Positions 1 to 7,695 are shown, counted from the first letter of the stretch. The stretch is DNA of 20,601 nt from Ignavibacteriota bacterium (GCA_016708125.1 JADJGF010000005.1:1-20601); one strand, 5' to 3'. The notes: a model not told the origin generated them from the letters alone. A program made the numbers and translations.

Positions 1-60
1 TCTAATAAATACAAATTAGAAATTGCATCAGGGACGTTGATCCTGACATTGATTCCTTAA
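1..60 (+). CDS. C-terminal end of an upstream gene (partial)
   Basis: Frame 1 is open from the first base and ends at TAA 58-60, giving the last 19 residues (ending TLILTLIP) of a protein that begins before the window. The next gene starts 19 bases later with its own ribosome binding site, which fits the tight packing of this region. Nothing in 19 residues identifies the family; position next to a DUF1617-like gene and tail genes suggests a virion protein. Coding status is inferred from the clean open frame and the spacing only. Confidence 0.5.
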   Translation, partial: SNKYKLEIASGTLILTLIP

Positions 61-78
61 AATATTGGAGTTTTATTA

Positions 79-444
79 ATGACTTTAATTGTATCTCTTA
101 AAGAACTCGTTCATGCTAAAAATGTATTTGTAAAACTATCACAATCTTCTTTTGATATTAAAACTGCTTATAAACTTTCTAGATTGATTTTAGTCTTAAA
201 TACTGAATATTCTAAATTTGATGAATTTCGTATTAAGCTTGTTGAAAAATATGGAACTCTTCAAGATTCGAAATATATTATTAAAGATGAAAATCAAGAA
301 ATTTTCAATTCTGAGTTTGAATCATTACTATCAGAAGAAGTCGAGATTAATACTACTAAATTTAAAATTTCTGATTTAGAAAAACATGATTGTGTTTTGA
401 CTCCAGTAGATATTTTTGCAATTGAAAAATTTATAGAAGATTAA
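79..444 (+). CDS. DUF1617-like phage protein
   Basis: A 121-residue acidic, helical protein. It has the pattern I associate with DUF1617-type phage proteins: an AYKLSRLI segment near residues 30-37, an E-x-x-x-F-x-x-x-R-x-x-L-x-x-KYG segment around 43-59, an acidic LLSEEVEI stretch around 83-90, and an LTP-x-x-x-x-x-x-E-x-F-I ending. Such small proteins are common in tail/structural regions of tailed phages, but their function is not known to me. The ATG at 79 is preceded by GGAG at 67-70, eight bases upstream. A strong terminator follows directly, so this is the last gene of an upstream transcription unit. Family assignment is from pattern memory, not from a search. Confidence 0.6.
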   Translation: MTLIVSLKELVHAKNVFVKLSQSSFDIKTAYKLSRLILVLNTEYSKFDEFRIKLVEKYGTLQDSKYIIKDENQEIFNSEFESLLSEEVEINTTKFKISDLEKHDCVLTPVDIFAIEKFIED

Positions 445-450
445 AAATAT

Positions 451-488
451 AATCCCGAATTGTAATTAATCAATTCGGGATTTTTTTT
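451..488 (+). terminator. Rho-independent terminator
   Basis: A perfect 12-bp stem (451-462 with 471-482, AATCCCGAATTG / CAATTCGGGATT) with an 8-base loop, running into a T-run to 488. It separates the upstream gene from the tail-appendage operon that begins at 513. Confidence 0.93.
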
Positions 489-512
489 GAGATAGTATCA
501 TATAGAGGTTAC

Positions 513-875
513 ATGGAAATGTTATATAAACCATGTCAAAATTTTTACGTTTCTGATAGTAATAATTCAATACTGTATAAAAACACATCTAGTCAAATTC
601 ATTCAAATTGTACTTATATTGTAGATACTAGACTTGGGGAATTAAGTTTAATACTTCCAGCAAATCCAGAAACTGGAGATATAATTGTTTTGCTTGATCC
701 AAGCAATTATTGGAATGTTAATAATGTAACTGTTATTAACAATACTAAAAAAATAGCAGGAAAATATGAAAATTTAATTATTAATATATATAATATATCA
801 TTAACTCTGATTTATGTCGGAGATAATTCTTTTTATGGATGGATGATTCATATAGAAAATACGTTAAAGGGGTAG
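513..875 (+). CDS. Small tail/virion protein with NTxYxVDT-type domain
   Basis: A 120-residue protein that is almost entirely one copy of a small beta-rich domain. Its landmarks are a Y-I-V-D-T strand (residues ~35-39), a LPANPETGD turn (~48-56), a V-T-V-I-N-N strand and a closing LIYVG...YGWMI segment. The same landmarks recur in the genes at 881, 1877 and 8969, and I recognise them from tail or appendage proteins of tailed phages. First gene after the terminator. AGAGG at 504-508 lies only four bases from ATG 513; a second ATG at 519 would have ten-base spacing and could be the true start. The gene ends six bases before the next start. Virion location is inferred. Confidence 0.6.
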   Translation: MEMLYKPCQNFYVSDSNNSILYKNTSSQIHSNCTYIVDTRLGELSLILPANPETGDIIVLLDPSNYWNVNNVTVINNTKKIAGKYENLIINIYNISLTLIYVGDNSFYGWMIHIENTLKG

Positions 876-880
876 AATTT

Positions 881-1867
881 ATGATTACATTTAGTAATAT
901 TTATGGGGTTAATTGTTCTGGTAGTGGTGGATTTAGAAAATTATCAAATGATGCTTTTTGTTTAACAAATGCCACTTATGAAGCACAAGTAAATACCCTA
1001 ATTTTTTTAGATACTAGAAATGGAGAATTTTCAATAAATTTTCCAACAATAGCTGAACCCGGCGATACTATTATATTAGTAGATACTGGTGGAAATTTAA
1101 AATTAGAAAATGTTGCAATATTAAATTTAGGAAAATTATTTACAACACCAGTTACAGAATATTTGGTAGATAAGAATTGGTCAATTACTAAATTTGTATT
1201 TGTAACTTCTGCATATGGTTGGATAGTAGATCATACATTTTTAGATCATTCATTAGCAGAAAATCCTATTAATAACATTCCAGAATTTATTTGGAATTAT
1301 ATTGCAAATGCTAATTCAACTATTATTGCTACAGCTACAAATTTAAATGAAGCAGATATTTTATTAAATGATGCAATTATTTCGATTGCGGCTGCATTAA
1401 ATGCTGCATTAAGCACAATGACAAAATCTGTAAATAATATTACTCCAGATAGTAATGGTAATATCAATTTGCCATTAAATATAGGCACTGTTCGTACAGT
1501 AAACAATATTCCTTCTGATGTTTCTGGAAATGTTGATGTTCCATTAACTAATGGTACTGTTAGATCAGTAAATGCAATTAATCCAGATAGTAATGGAAAT
1601 GTGGTTATTCCATTAACAACTGGTACTGTTTCTTCTGTAAATAATATTACAGCTGATATTAATGGAAATGTTAATGTCGGAACAGTTAAATCAGTTAATA
1701 GTTTAACTCCTGATTCGAATGGAAATGTTTTATTAGCTTCTTCTGCTGGTGGTACAGTTAAATCAGTAAATAATTTACAACCAGATGTTAATGGGAATGT
1801 TACTTTAAATATTCCAGGTGGTACAATTAGAAGATTATCAGCGGTTAGTTTATTTCTTAGCCAGTGA
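881..1867 (+). CDS. Tail-fibre-like protein with six PD-x-NGNV repeats
   Basis: A 328-residue protein. Residues ~28-115 carry the NTxYxVDT-type domain (FLDTRNGEFS, then EPGDTIILVDTGG, closing at YGWIVD). A helical, Ala/Asn-rich linker follows (~115-180). Residues ~182-310 hold six copies of a ~20-residue motif of the form TVKSVNNIxPDxNGNVxL. This motif is typical of phage tail fibres, where repeats usually form an elongated trimeric shaft; that role is inferred here. ATG 881 is chosen over an in-frame ATG at 839 because it has AAGGGG upstream, does not overlap the previous gene, and starts exactly like the paralogue at 1877 (MITFSNIYGVNCSG). The end (SLFLSQ) is short, with no recognised receptor-binding tip. 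Confidence 0.8.
   Translation: MITFSNIYGVNCSGSGGFRKLSNDAFCLTNATYEAQVNTLIFLDTRNGEFSINFPTIAEPGDTIILVDTGGNLKLENVAILNLGKLFTTPVTEYLVDKNWSITKFVFVTSAYGWIVDHTFLDHSLAENPINNIPEFIWNYIANANSTIIATATNLNEADILLNDAIISIAAALNAALSTMTKSVNNITPDSNGNINLPLNIGTVRTVNNIPSDVSGNVDVPLTNGTVRSVNAINPDSNGNVVIPLTTGTVSSVNNITADINGNVNVGTVKSVNSLTPDSNGNVLLASSAGGTVKSVNNLQPDVNGNVTLNIPGGTIRRLSAVSLFLSQ
1424..1812 (+). repeat. Tail-fibre repeat array (six units, coding)
   Basis: Six protein repeats of about 20 residues, each centred on SVN-x-x-x-PD-x-(N/S)GNV, within the fibre gene at 881. Unit spacing varies slightly because linkers such as PLTNG or SSAGG are inserted. The DNA copies are diverged, so this is not a perfect tandem repeat. 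Confidence 0.8.
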
Positions 1868-1876
1868 GAGAATTAA

Positions 1877-2725
1877 ATGATTACTTTTAGCAATATTTAT
1901 GGAGTTAATTGCTCAGGTGCTGATGGTTTTAGAAAATTAGCAAATGATACTTTTTGCTTAACCAATTCAGTATATGAAGCACAAGTAAATAAGATTATTT
2001 TTTTAGATACTAGAAATGGAGAATTTTCAGTAAATTTTCCAGAAACAGCTGAAGCTGGCGATACAATTATATTTGTAGATGTTGGTGGAAATTTAAGAGC
2101 AGAAAATGTAAATTTATATGGAATTGTTAGATTATTTGGGACTGTGATAAATCCATTAATTCCGCCGCCCGGCTCTAATCTCCCAACTCCAGTAGATTAT
2201 ATTTTAAATAAGAATTGGTCAGTTACTAAATTTGTATTTGTAACTCCAACATATGGTTGGACAGTAGAATTAAATTATTTAAATAATCCATTAGCAGATA
2301 ATCCTATAACTAGAATTCCGGAATTTGTTTGGAATTATTCACCAAGTATTAATTCAACTATTATTAGTACTGCTACAGATTTATATGATGCTGATATTCT
2401 ATTAAATAATGAAATAGTAAGAATTGGTAATTTATTAAATACTGAAATATTAAGAATTGATACTTTATTAAATTCAACAGTTAAGCAAGTTAATAATCTA
2501 TTACCAGATACTTCTGGAAATGTTAATGTTGGTACAGTTAAATCAATTAATAATATTCAGCCAGATACTAATGGCAATATTACTTTAACAAATTCTCCAA
2601 CTGCTTCTAAAATTCAAACTCCAGTTAGTATTACTTTAACAGGAGCAGTTTCTGGAACTGTAATGTTTGATGGAAGTCAAAATGTAGTTATTAATACAGT
2701 TTCAAATATTAGTGATCCAATTTAA
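1877..2725 (+). CDS. Tail-fibre-like protein, paralogue of the preceding gene
   Basis: A 282-residue paralogue of the protein at 881: the first ~60 residues are nearly the same (MITFSNIYGVNCSGADGFRK). It keeps the NTxYxVDT-type domain, with a proline-rich insert (PLIPPPGSNLPTPVD) that its partner lacks. After a helical linker with three similar LLN-x-x-(I/V) turns come only two PD-x-(N/S)GN repeats (TVKQVNNLLPD and TVKSINNIQPD). It then ends with a segment SITLTGAVSGTVMFDGSQN, a different tail-fibre repeat type common in phage fibres. Probably arose by tandem duplication and then diverged in the shaft. Nine bases separate it from the previous stop. A fibre or fibre-connector role is inferred. 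Confidence 0.8.
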   Translation: MITFSNIYGVNCSGADGFRKLANDTFCLTNSVYEAQVNKIIFLDTRNGEFSVNFPETAEAGDTIIFVDVGGNLRAENVNLYGIVRLFGTVINPLIPPPGSNLPTPVDYILNKNWSVTKFVFVTPTYGWTVELNYLNNPLADNPITRIPEFVWNYSPSINSTIISTATDLYDADILLNNEIVRIGNLLNTEILRIDTLLNSTVKQVNNLLPDTSGNVNVGTVKSINNIQPDTNGNITLTNSPTASKIQTPVSITLTGAVSGTVMFDGSQNVVINTVSNISDPI

Positions 2726-2740
2726 TAGGATATTTATTCT

Positions 2741-3127
2741 ATGTTAAAAGAAAAGTTTAAAGATTTCGCCAGCACTACTATAGTTAATGATATTGATTCA
2801 TCAACTACTAGCATTATAGTTACTGATTCTGGAGTATTTCCAGAAATAGATACTACAATTTCAGAATATTTCATGTCAGTAATATATAGTGATGAAAATA
2901 ATGATTTTGAAGTTGTTAAAGTAATTGATAGAGTTAATAATAATTTAACTATTATTCGTGGTCAGAATAGTACAACTGCTAGAGCATTTTCAGCAGGTTC
3001 AAAAATAGTTAATAGAATTACTTCAGAATTTTTAAATAAATTATCTTCTACTGTAAGAACTATCACACAATCTGCAGCACCTCCTTCTGGTGGAGAAGAT
3101 GGTGATATTTGGTTACAATATGAATAA
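2741..3127 (+). CDS. Phage tail appendage protein
   Basis: A 128-residue protein with a layout I recognise from tail-fibre or baseplate-wedge accessory proteins. It opens with FASTTIVNDIDSSTTSIIV, continues through an FP...Y-F-M-S-V strand and EVVKVIDR, and reaches the hallmark TIIRGQNSTTARAFSAG with an SKIVNRIT ending. The C-terminus (APPSGGEDGDIWLQYE) is a motif often placed just before further fibre modules, here used as the end of the protein. The start ATG 2741 has TAGGATA about eight bases upstream. It lies between fibre genes, consistent with a component of the same appendage. The molecular role is not known. Confidence 0.75.
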   Translation: MLKEKFKDFASTTIVNDIDSSTTSIIVTDSGVFPEIDTTISEYFMSVIYSDENNDFEVVKVIDRVNNNLTIIRGQNSTTARAFSAGSKIVNRITSEFLNKLSSTVRTITQSAAPPSGGEDGDIWLQYE

Positions 3128-3141
3128 TTGGGAGATTTGTA

Positions 3142-3909
3142 ATGTATAAGTTTGCAAAAGTTTCTAGTAATACAGTAATAGATTTTTTATTTGAAAAACC
3201 AATTTGGTACAGTTCTTTTGGACAATTGGTTTCTACTGAAGAATTGGCTAATAATCATAACATTTATCCAGTTACTTATGATATTCGCCCAAAAGTAGAT
3301 GAGATTAAAAACTTCATTTTAGAATATAATGAAGTGAATGAAATAAATAAAACAGTAACTGTAAAATACAAAGTTTATACTGATGAATTTGCAAATTATG
3401 ATCCTAGAAAATATATGATTACTGCAAATAATTCTGGAAATATGATATTTGATGAAGAGAATTTAATAGTTAAAAATAGATTAATTTTAGAATCAAGAAC
3501 ATTAGATAATGTACTATCTAATGCAAAAATTGATATTGAAACGTATCGTGATAAAAAAGTATTTTCTGATTATGATTATAAATTATCAGAATCAAATACT
3601 ATTATAGCTCAATTAAGAAATGGTTCAGATGTTAGAAATTTGATGATTCTTGGCACAGATGCTCTTTATAATATTCTTAAAAATAATAATGCCAATTCTA
3701 CATTCCGAGATAAGAATAACACAGTTCATACATTAACAGCAGAACAAATGTATTTATTGACAAAAGAAATAAAAGATAGAAATGAAACTATTTATTCTAC
3801 TTCTTGGTTTCATAAATCTGAATTGGCTACAATAAAATCAGATTCCAATAAGACAGATGAACAAAAGATAGATGCGATTTTATTGTATTTAGATAATGCA
3901 TTAATTTAA
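3142..3909 (+). CDS. DUF4376-like tail-fibre-associated protein
   Basis: A 255-residue protein. The first ~90 residues are a small mixed domain opening with MYKFAKVSSNTVIDF. The C-terminal ~120 residues match the DUF4376 pattern found in phage tail-fibre assembly or fibre-associated proteins: an I-x-x-YRDKKVFSDYDYK helix (starting near residue 134), a block of short strands (NLMILGTDALYNILK), FRDKNNTVHTLTAEQ, then a helix starting STSWFHKSELATIK. GGGAG at 3129-3133 lies eight bases before the ATG. The domain call is from pattern memory. Its place directly before the cysteine-rich proteins suggests it is part of the same appendage. Confidence 0.65.
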   Translation: MYKFAKVSSNTVIDFLFEKPIWYSSFGQLVSTEELANNHNIYPVTYDIRPKVDEIKNFILEYNEVNEINKTVTVKYKVYTDEFANYDPRKYMITANNSGNMIFDEENLIVKNRLILESRTLDNVLSNAKIDIETYRDKKVFSDYDYKLSESNTIIAQLRNGSDVRNLMILGTDALYNILKNNNANSTFRDKNNTVHTLTAEQMYLLTKEIKDRNETIYSTSWFHKSELATIKSDSNKTDEQKIDAILLYLDNALI

Positions 3910-3920
3910 GAGTATATGTT

Positions 3921-5075
3921 ATGCCTAGTTATACTAAAATTGGTGGCGTTTGGAAAATAAATACCCCAATCCATACTAAAGAAGATTCATTAATAAAAGA
4001 AGTTTCACTCGGTTATGTTAAAGATGGCGATATTTGGAAGCGAATTTATACTAAAATGCTTCCATGTAATTGTGATATTAGAATAGCAGCAATTTGTGAT
4101 TGTGATTCTAGAGATTCTTGTGATTGTGTTTCAAGAGGAGCTTTTGGTTGTTCTTGTGATGTTAGAGGATTATGTGATTGTGAATTAAGAACAGATGCAC
4201 CAGTTTGTATTTGTGATGCAAGAACTAATTCTTGTGATTGTGTAAGTAGAACTAGTGGTTTGGCTTGTAATTGTAATGCTAGAACTAGTAGTTGTGATTG
4301 CGTAAGCAGATCAGGAAGTAATTATTGTTCTTGTGATATTAATACTTATGTTTGTGATTGTGTAAGCAGAACTGGATCAGCAGCATGTACTTGTAATGTT
4401 AATACTGTAGTTTGTGATTGTGTAAGTAGAACTGCTACTGCTGGTTGTAATTGTGATGTTAGAACTGCAGATGCATGTGTTTGTGTAAGTAGAGATGGTT
4501 CTGATCAACTTTATGAATATAGTTGTAGTTGCCAAGATAGAACAGCTTGTGGTGCAGAAGTAAGTTGTCCTGGCGATTGGTGGAATTGTGTATGTGATAC
4601 TCAAGGTTCATATTGTGGTTGTAATTGGAGACAATTAGAAGATAATTGTTCTTGTAACACTCAATATGGCTGTAGTTGTGTAGGTAGAACTGCTGGTGAT
4701 GGCTGTAATTGTAATACAAGAACAGGTTCTTGTGATTGTGTAGGTAGAAGTGCAATTGATGGTTGTAATTGCAATGCTAGAACTGGTTCTTGTGATTGTG
4801 TTTGGAGAACTGCAGTTGATGGATGTAATTGCAATGCTAGAACTGGTCCCTGTGATTGTGTTTCTAGAACTACATCTATTGCTTGCAATTGTGATATAAG
4901 AATTGGTCCTTGTGATTGTGTTACTAGAACTTCATTTTTAGCTTGTAATTGTGATGCTAGAGATTCTTGTGATTGCGTTTCTACTTGGAATGAATCTTGT
5001 AATTGTGATTCAAGAGGAGTTTGTGACTGCGTAACTAGAATATCAGGATGTGATTGTGTAGCTAGAGGAATCTAG
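3921..5075 (+). CDS. Cysteine-rich CxC-repeat tail protein A
   Basis: A 384-residue protein. Residues 1-47 are a GxWK domain with two short repeats (KIGGVWK and GYVKDGDIWKR), a module I associate with phage tail appendages. From residue 49 to 379 there are 68 cysteines: 33 CxC pairs plus single Cys at 210 and 216. Most units read CxC-x-x-R-T/G. In the body, spacing alternates 9 and 11 (period 20); at both ends it is mainly 10 and 8 (period about 18). Residues 189-250 break the pattern. CxC places both thiols on one face of a strand, so a cysteine-lined beta-solenoid is a fair inference; metal binding is an alternative. No signal peptide. A weak AAGAG precedes ATG 3921. Likely substrate of the radical SAM enzymes downstream (inferred from context). 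Confidence 0.85.
   Translation: MPSYTKIGGVWKINTPIHTKEDSLIKEVSLGYVKDGDIWKRIYTKMLPCNCDIRIAAICDCDSRDSCDCVSRGAFGCSCDVRGLCDCELRTDAPVCICDARTNSCDCVSRTSGLACNCNARTSSCDCVSRSGSNYCSCDINTYVCDCVSRTGSAACTCNVNTVVCDCVSRTATAGCNCDVRTADACVCVSRDGSDQLYEYSCSCQDRTACGAEVSCPGDWWNCVCDTQGSYCGCNWRQLEDNCSCNTQYGCSCVGRTAGDGCNCNTRTGSCDCVGRSAIDGCNCNARTGSCDCVWRTAVDGCNCNARTGPCDCVSRTTSIACNCDIRIGPCDCVTRTSFLACNCDARDSCDCVSTWNESCNCDSRGVCDCVTRISGCDCVARGI
4065..5057 (+). repeat. CxC repeat region of protein A
   Basis: In-frame repeats spanning Cys49 to Cys379, seen in DNA as recurrent TGTGATTGTG and TGTAATTGT blocks. Units at residues 262-321 are nearly identical 60-base repeats (GCNCNARTGSCDCVxR), suggesting recent unit duplication. 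Cys is written almost always as TGT. Confidence 0.9.
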
Positions 5076-5077
5076 TT

Positions 5078-6256
5078 ATGCCTAGTTATTCTAAAGTAAA
5101 TGGTATTTGGAAAAAATTAGAACCGATACACATAAAAGAAATTGATATAATAAAAGAAATTGCTAGTGGATATGTTAAAGATAGTGGAGTTTGGAAAAAA
5201 GTATATGCTAAAACAATCCCATGTAATTGTGATATAAGAACTTCTTTTGATTGTGATTGTGATTCTAGAGATTCTTGTGAATGTGTTACTAGAGGATTTG
5301 ATGGATGTAGTTGCGATGTTCGTGGAAATTGTGATTGTGAAACAAGAACTAGCTCATTTGTTTGTACTTGCAATGTAAGAACTAGTATTTGCGATTGTGT
5401 AGATAGAACTGGTGGGTTATTCTGCGAATGTGATGTTAGATGGAGCACTTGTGATTGTGTTTTTAGAACATATACTGATTATTGTGTGTGTAATGTAGAT
5501 GCAGAATATTCTTGTGATTGTGTAGGTAGAACAGGTTCAGTTCCTTGTGCTTGTGATATATTAACTATTATTTGTGATTGTGTAAGTAGAACTTCAGGTG
5601 AAAGTTGTAATTGTAATATTAGAACAAGTTCTTGTGATTGTGTAGCAAGATCCAATACTGAACAAGATCAGATTTTTATTTGTCAATGCGAAAATAGATA
5701 TTCTTGTAATGATTATCCTAATTGTATAGATTATAATAATGGTAATGATTGCACTTGTGATATAGTTGGAACTTGGCAATATTGTTCTTGTGATTTTCGT
5801 TCACTTCCAGTGAATACTTGTGTTTGTAATATGAGAATAGGTCCTTGTGATTGTGTTACTAGAATTGCTGGATTATCTTGTAATTGCAATGATAGAACAG
5901 GTACTTGTGATTGTGTTTCTAGAACAGTTTTTCCTCCATGTGCTTGTGAAACAAGAACTGCACCTTGTAATTGTTTTTTAAGAACTATGGTATCTTCTTG
6001 TGTTTGTCATGCTAGGGTCGGTCCTTGTGAATGTGTAAGTAGAAGCGTTTCTTTAGTTTGTAATTGTGATTTGAGAACTGGTCCTTGTGATTGTGTTTCT
6101 AGAACTTCGTTTTTGGCTTGTAATTGTAATATTAGAGATGCTTGTGATTGCGTTTCTACTTGGAATGAATCATGTGATTGTGACTCAAGAGGAGTTTGTG
6201 ATTGCGTGACCAGAATTTCTACTTGTGATTGTGTAGCTAGAGGATTGACATATTGA
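5078..6256 (+). CDS. Cysteine-rich CxC-repeat tail protein B
   Basis: A 392-residue paralogue of protein A, starting two bases after its stop, with AGAGGA at 5064-5069. The GxWK head (MPSYSKVNGIWKK...GYVKDSGVWKK) is kept. It also has 68 cysteines in 33 CxC pairs plus single Cys at 210 and 216, the same positions as in A, although residues between cysteines differ widely. The last ~47 residues are almost identical to A, including CDCVSTWNESC, the one unit lacking Arg, and CDSRGVCDCVTRIS. The body again has period 20 and the ends period about 18. Its stop codon overlaps the TTG start of the radical SAM gene, so substrate and enzyme would be translated together. Probable virion appendage protein and radical SAM substrate (inferred). 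Confidence 0.85.
   Translation: MPSYSKVNGIWKKLEPIHIKEIDIIKEIASGYVKDSGVWKKVYAKTIPCNCDIRTSFDCDCDSRDSCECVTRGFDGCSCDVRGNCDCETRTSSFVCTCNVRTSICDCVDRTGGLFCECDVRWSTCDCVFRTYTDYCVCNVDAEYSCDCVGRTGSVPCACDILTIICDCVSRTSGESCNCNIRTSSCDCVARSNTEQDQIFICQCENRYSCNDYPNCIDYNNGNDCTCDIVGTWQYCSCDFRSLPVNTCVCNMRIGPCDCVTRIAGLSCNCNDRTGTCDCVSRTVFPPCACETRTAPCNCFLRTMVSSCVCHARVGPCECVSRSVSLVCNCDLRTGPCDCVSRTSFLACNCNIRDACDCVSTWNESCDCDSRGVCDCVTRISTCDCVARGLTY
5222..6232 (+). repeat. CxC repeat region of protein B
   Basis: In-frame CxC repeats from Cys49 to Cys385. They are more diverged between units than in protein A, with no run of near-identical 60-base copies, so this looks like the older of the two arrays or one under less recent expansion. 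Confidence 0.9.
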
Positions 6257-7695
6257 ATAAATATGAAGATATTCGTCCATTTGGTGCTTATTCACTGCTT
6301 GTGACTGAAAATTGTAATTTAGCTTGTAAATATTGTTATGAAAGATGTAATGGTGGAGTTGGTCATACCAATAGTAGAATGACAAAAGAAGTTGCAAAAA
6401 AAGCAGTTGAATTTATGTTTGATCAAGTAGCAAATGAACGAAATCCAAGAGTAACTATAAGCTTCTTTGGTGGTGAACCTACTCTAGAAATGGATATTAT
6501 TGATTTTGTTTGTACTTATGGAAAAGAATTATCAAAATCAAGAAATATCTCATTTGGAGTAGGTATTATCACAAATGCAACTTGCATGAATGAAAAAGCA
6601 TATAACATATTTAAAAAACATCTAGATATTTTTGAATCTTGTCAATTATCAATTGATGGGCCAGAAGATATACAAGATGAAAATAGAGTAACCAAAGCCG
6701 GAAAAGGAAGTTTTTATTTAATTCAAAAATATATTAAACATTGGAAAGAATTATTTAAACAAAAATTAAACATTCATGGTGTTTTAAATAAAGATACAAT
6801 TCCAGAATTATATAATAGTTATTTATTTTTTAGAGAAAAATGGGATGTAGAACGCCTTTGGTTTATTCCTGCTAAAGATGAAAGATATACTGAAGAAGAT
6901 GTAGAAAAATATTCTAATGAATTAAATAAAGTTTATGAATATGTAATGGAATATACCAGAAAAAATAATAACACAAGAGAAATTTCAAATTACGCACCAC
7001 TAGATAGATCATTAAGAATGGGTGGAAAGCCAGGAAAACCATGTGGCGCTGGTGATAATTATTGTTCAATAACAGCAACTGGTGAAATCTATCCATGTCA
7101 TCATATGTATTTTATTGATAATGATTCAGAAACAAAATTAGGTTCTATTTATGATGGGGTGGATTTATCAAAAAAAGCTTTGTGGGCTTTTTATGATTCT
7201 TCTGATTTGAAAGGATGTGAAAATTGTGATCATCCATCTTGTTATAGATGCATTGCAGAAAATTTAGAACAAAATGGGACTCCATTTGTTCAAATTACTG
7301 GATTACATTGTTCATTTATGAAAGTTGATTTATTCTATCAAAATAAGATTAGAGAGGAGTTAATTCAAATGGGTTTGATGCAAAAACCAAATGATAATAA
7401 TTGTCAGAATAATGTAAGAGATTGTGTAGGAAAACAAGGCGATTGCCCAATTGTTACTAGTGTTGAAGAATGTAAATTTGATCGCAATAAATCACAGAAT
7501 AATCCAGCATCAAATAATGTAAGAGATTTTAATCAAGTAGATTCAACACAATTACCACAAAATACAAATTCCAAATCGAAATCAAATTGTGGAAGTGGAA
7601 ATTGTAAAAGTAATGATATCAATAAAGAAACATTAAAAGCAGAGTTAGATGATATTATTGGAAAATTAGTAAATTTATATAACAAATTATCTTAA
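6253..7695 (+). CDS. SPASM-type radical SAM protein-modifying enzyme
   Basis: A 480-residue radical SAM enzyme. C21-x3-C25-x2-C28 (CNLACKYCY) binds the catalytic 4Fe-4S cluster and GGEP at 73-76 helps bind SAM. The SPASM region is complete by eye: C264, G277-x4-C282, then C322-x2-C325-x4-C330-x2-C333 and C353, ligands for auxiliary clusters. This class includes enzymes that crosslink or oxidise residues in peptides and proteins. Residues ~377-480 are an unusual tail with C384-x6-C391-x6-C398, C407, C446 and C451 and a terminal helix. TTG 6253 is the start: it overlaps the upstream TGA, has AGAGGA at 6239-6244, and the next in-frame Met lies after the CxxxCxxC motif. Predicted to modify the cysteine-rich proteins just upstream; the chemistry is not determined by sequence alone. 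Confidence 0.9.
   Translation: MNKYEDIRPFGAYSLLVTENCNLACKYCYERCNGGVGHTNSRMTKEVAKKAVEFMFDQVANERNPRVTISFFGGEPTLEMDIIDFVCTYGKELSKSRNISFGVGIITNATCMNEKAYNIFKKHLDIFESCQLSIDGPEDIQDENRVTKAGKGSFYLIQKYIKHWKELFKQKLNIHGVLNKDTIPELYNSYLFFREKWDVERLWFIPAKDERYTEEDVEKYSNELNKVYEYVMEYTRKNNNTREISNYAPLDRSLRMGGKPGKPCGAGDNYCSITATGEIYPCHHMYFIDNDSETKLGSIYDGVDLSKKALWAFYDSSDLKGCENCDHPSCYRCIAENLEQNGTPFVQITGLHCSFMKVDLFYQNKIREELIQMGLMQKPNDNNCQNNVRDCVGKQGDCPIVTSVEECKFDRNKSQNNPASNNVRDFNQVDSTQLPQNTNSKSKSNCGSGNCKSNDINKETLKAELDDIIGKLVNLYNKLS

Noticed and set aside
481..512. Promoter directly after the first terminator
   Set aside because: An AT-rich stretch is present, but no convincing -35/-10 pair or T4-type late TATAAATA element could be made out against the AT-rich background.
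839..880. Upstream ATG at 839 as start of the fibre gene at 881
   Set aside because: It overlaps the previous gene, lacks a suitable ribosome binding site, and the paralogue at 1877 begins at the position equivalent to 881.
4377..4888. Reverse-strand open frames within the cysteine-rich gene
   Set aside because: They are a by-product of the periodic CxC repeats; composition is low-complexity Thr/Ser/Ile or His/Asn/Leu, with no start signals and no family resemblance.
4065..6232. CRISPR-like or non-coding tandem repeat
   Set aside because: Repeats are in frame, differ mostly between conserved Cys and Arg codons, and have no spacer pattern; they encode protein repeats.
4065..6232. Formylglycine (sulfatase-type) modification sites for the SPASM enzyme
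   Set aside because: The known motif needs Cys or Ser four residues before Arg with Pro or Ala between; here Cys is three and five residues before Arg, so the register does not fit.
3921..6256. Metallothionein identity
   Set aside because: CxC pairs would suit metal binding, but the length, regular 20-residue period, conserved Arg, tail-type head and tail operon context are not those of known metallothioneins. Metal binding itself remains possible.
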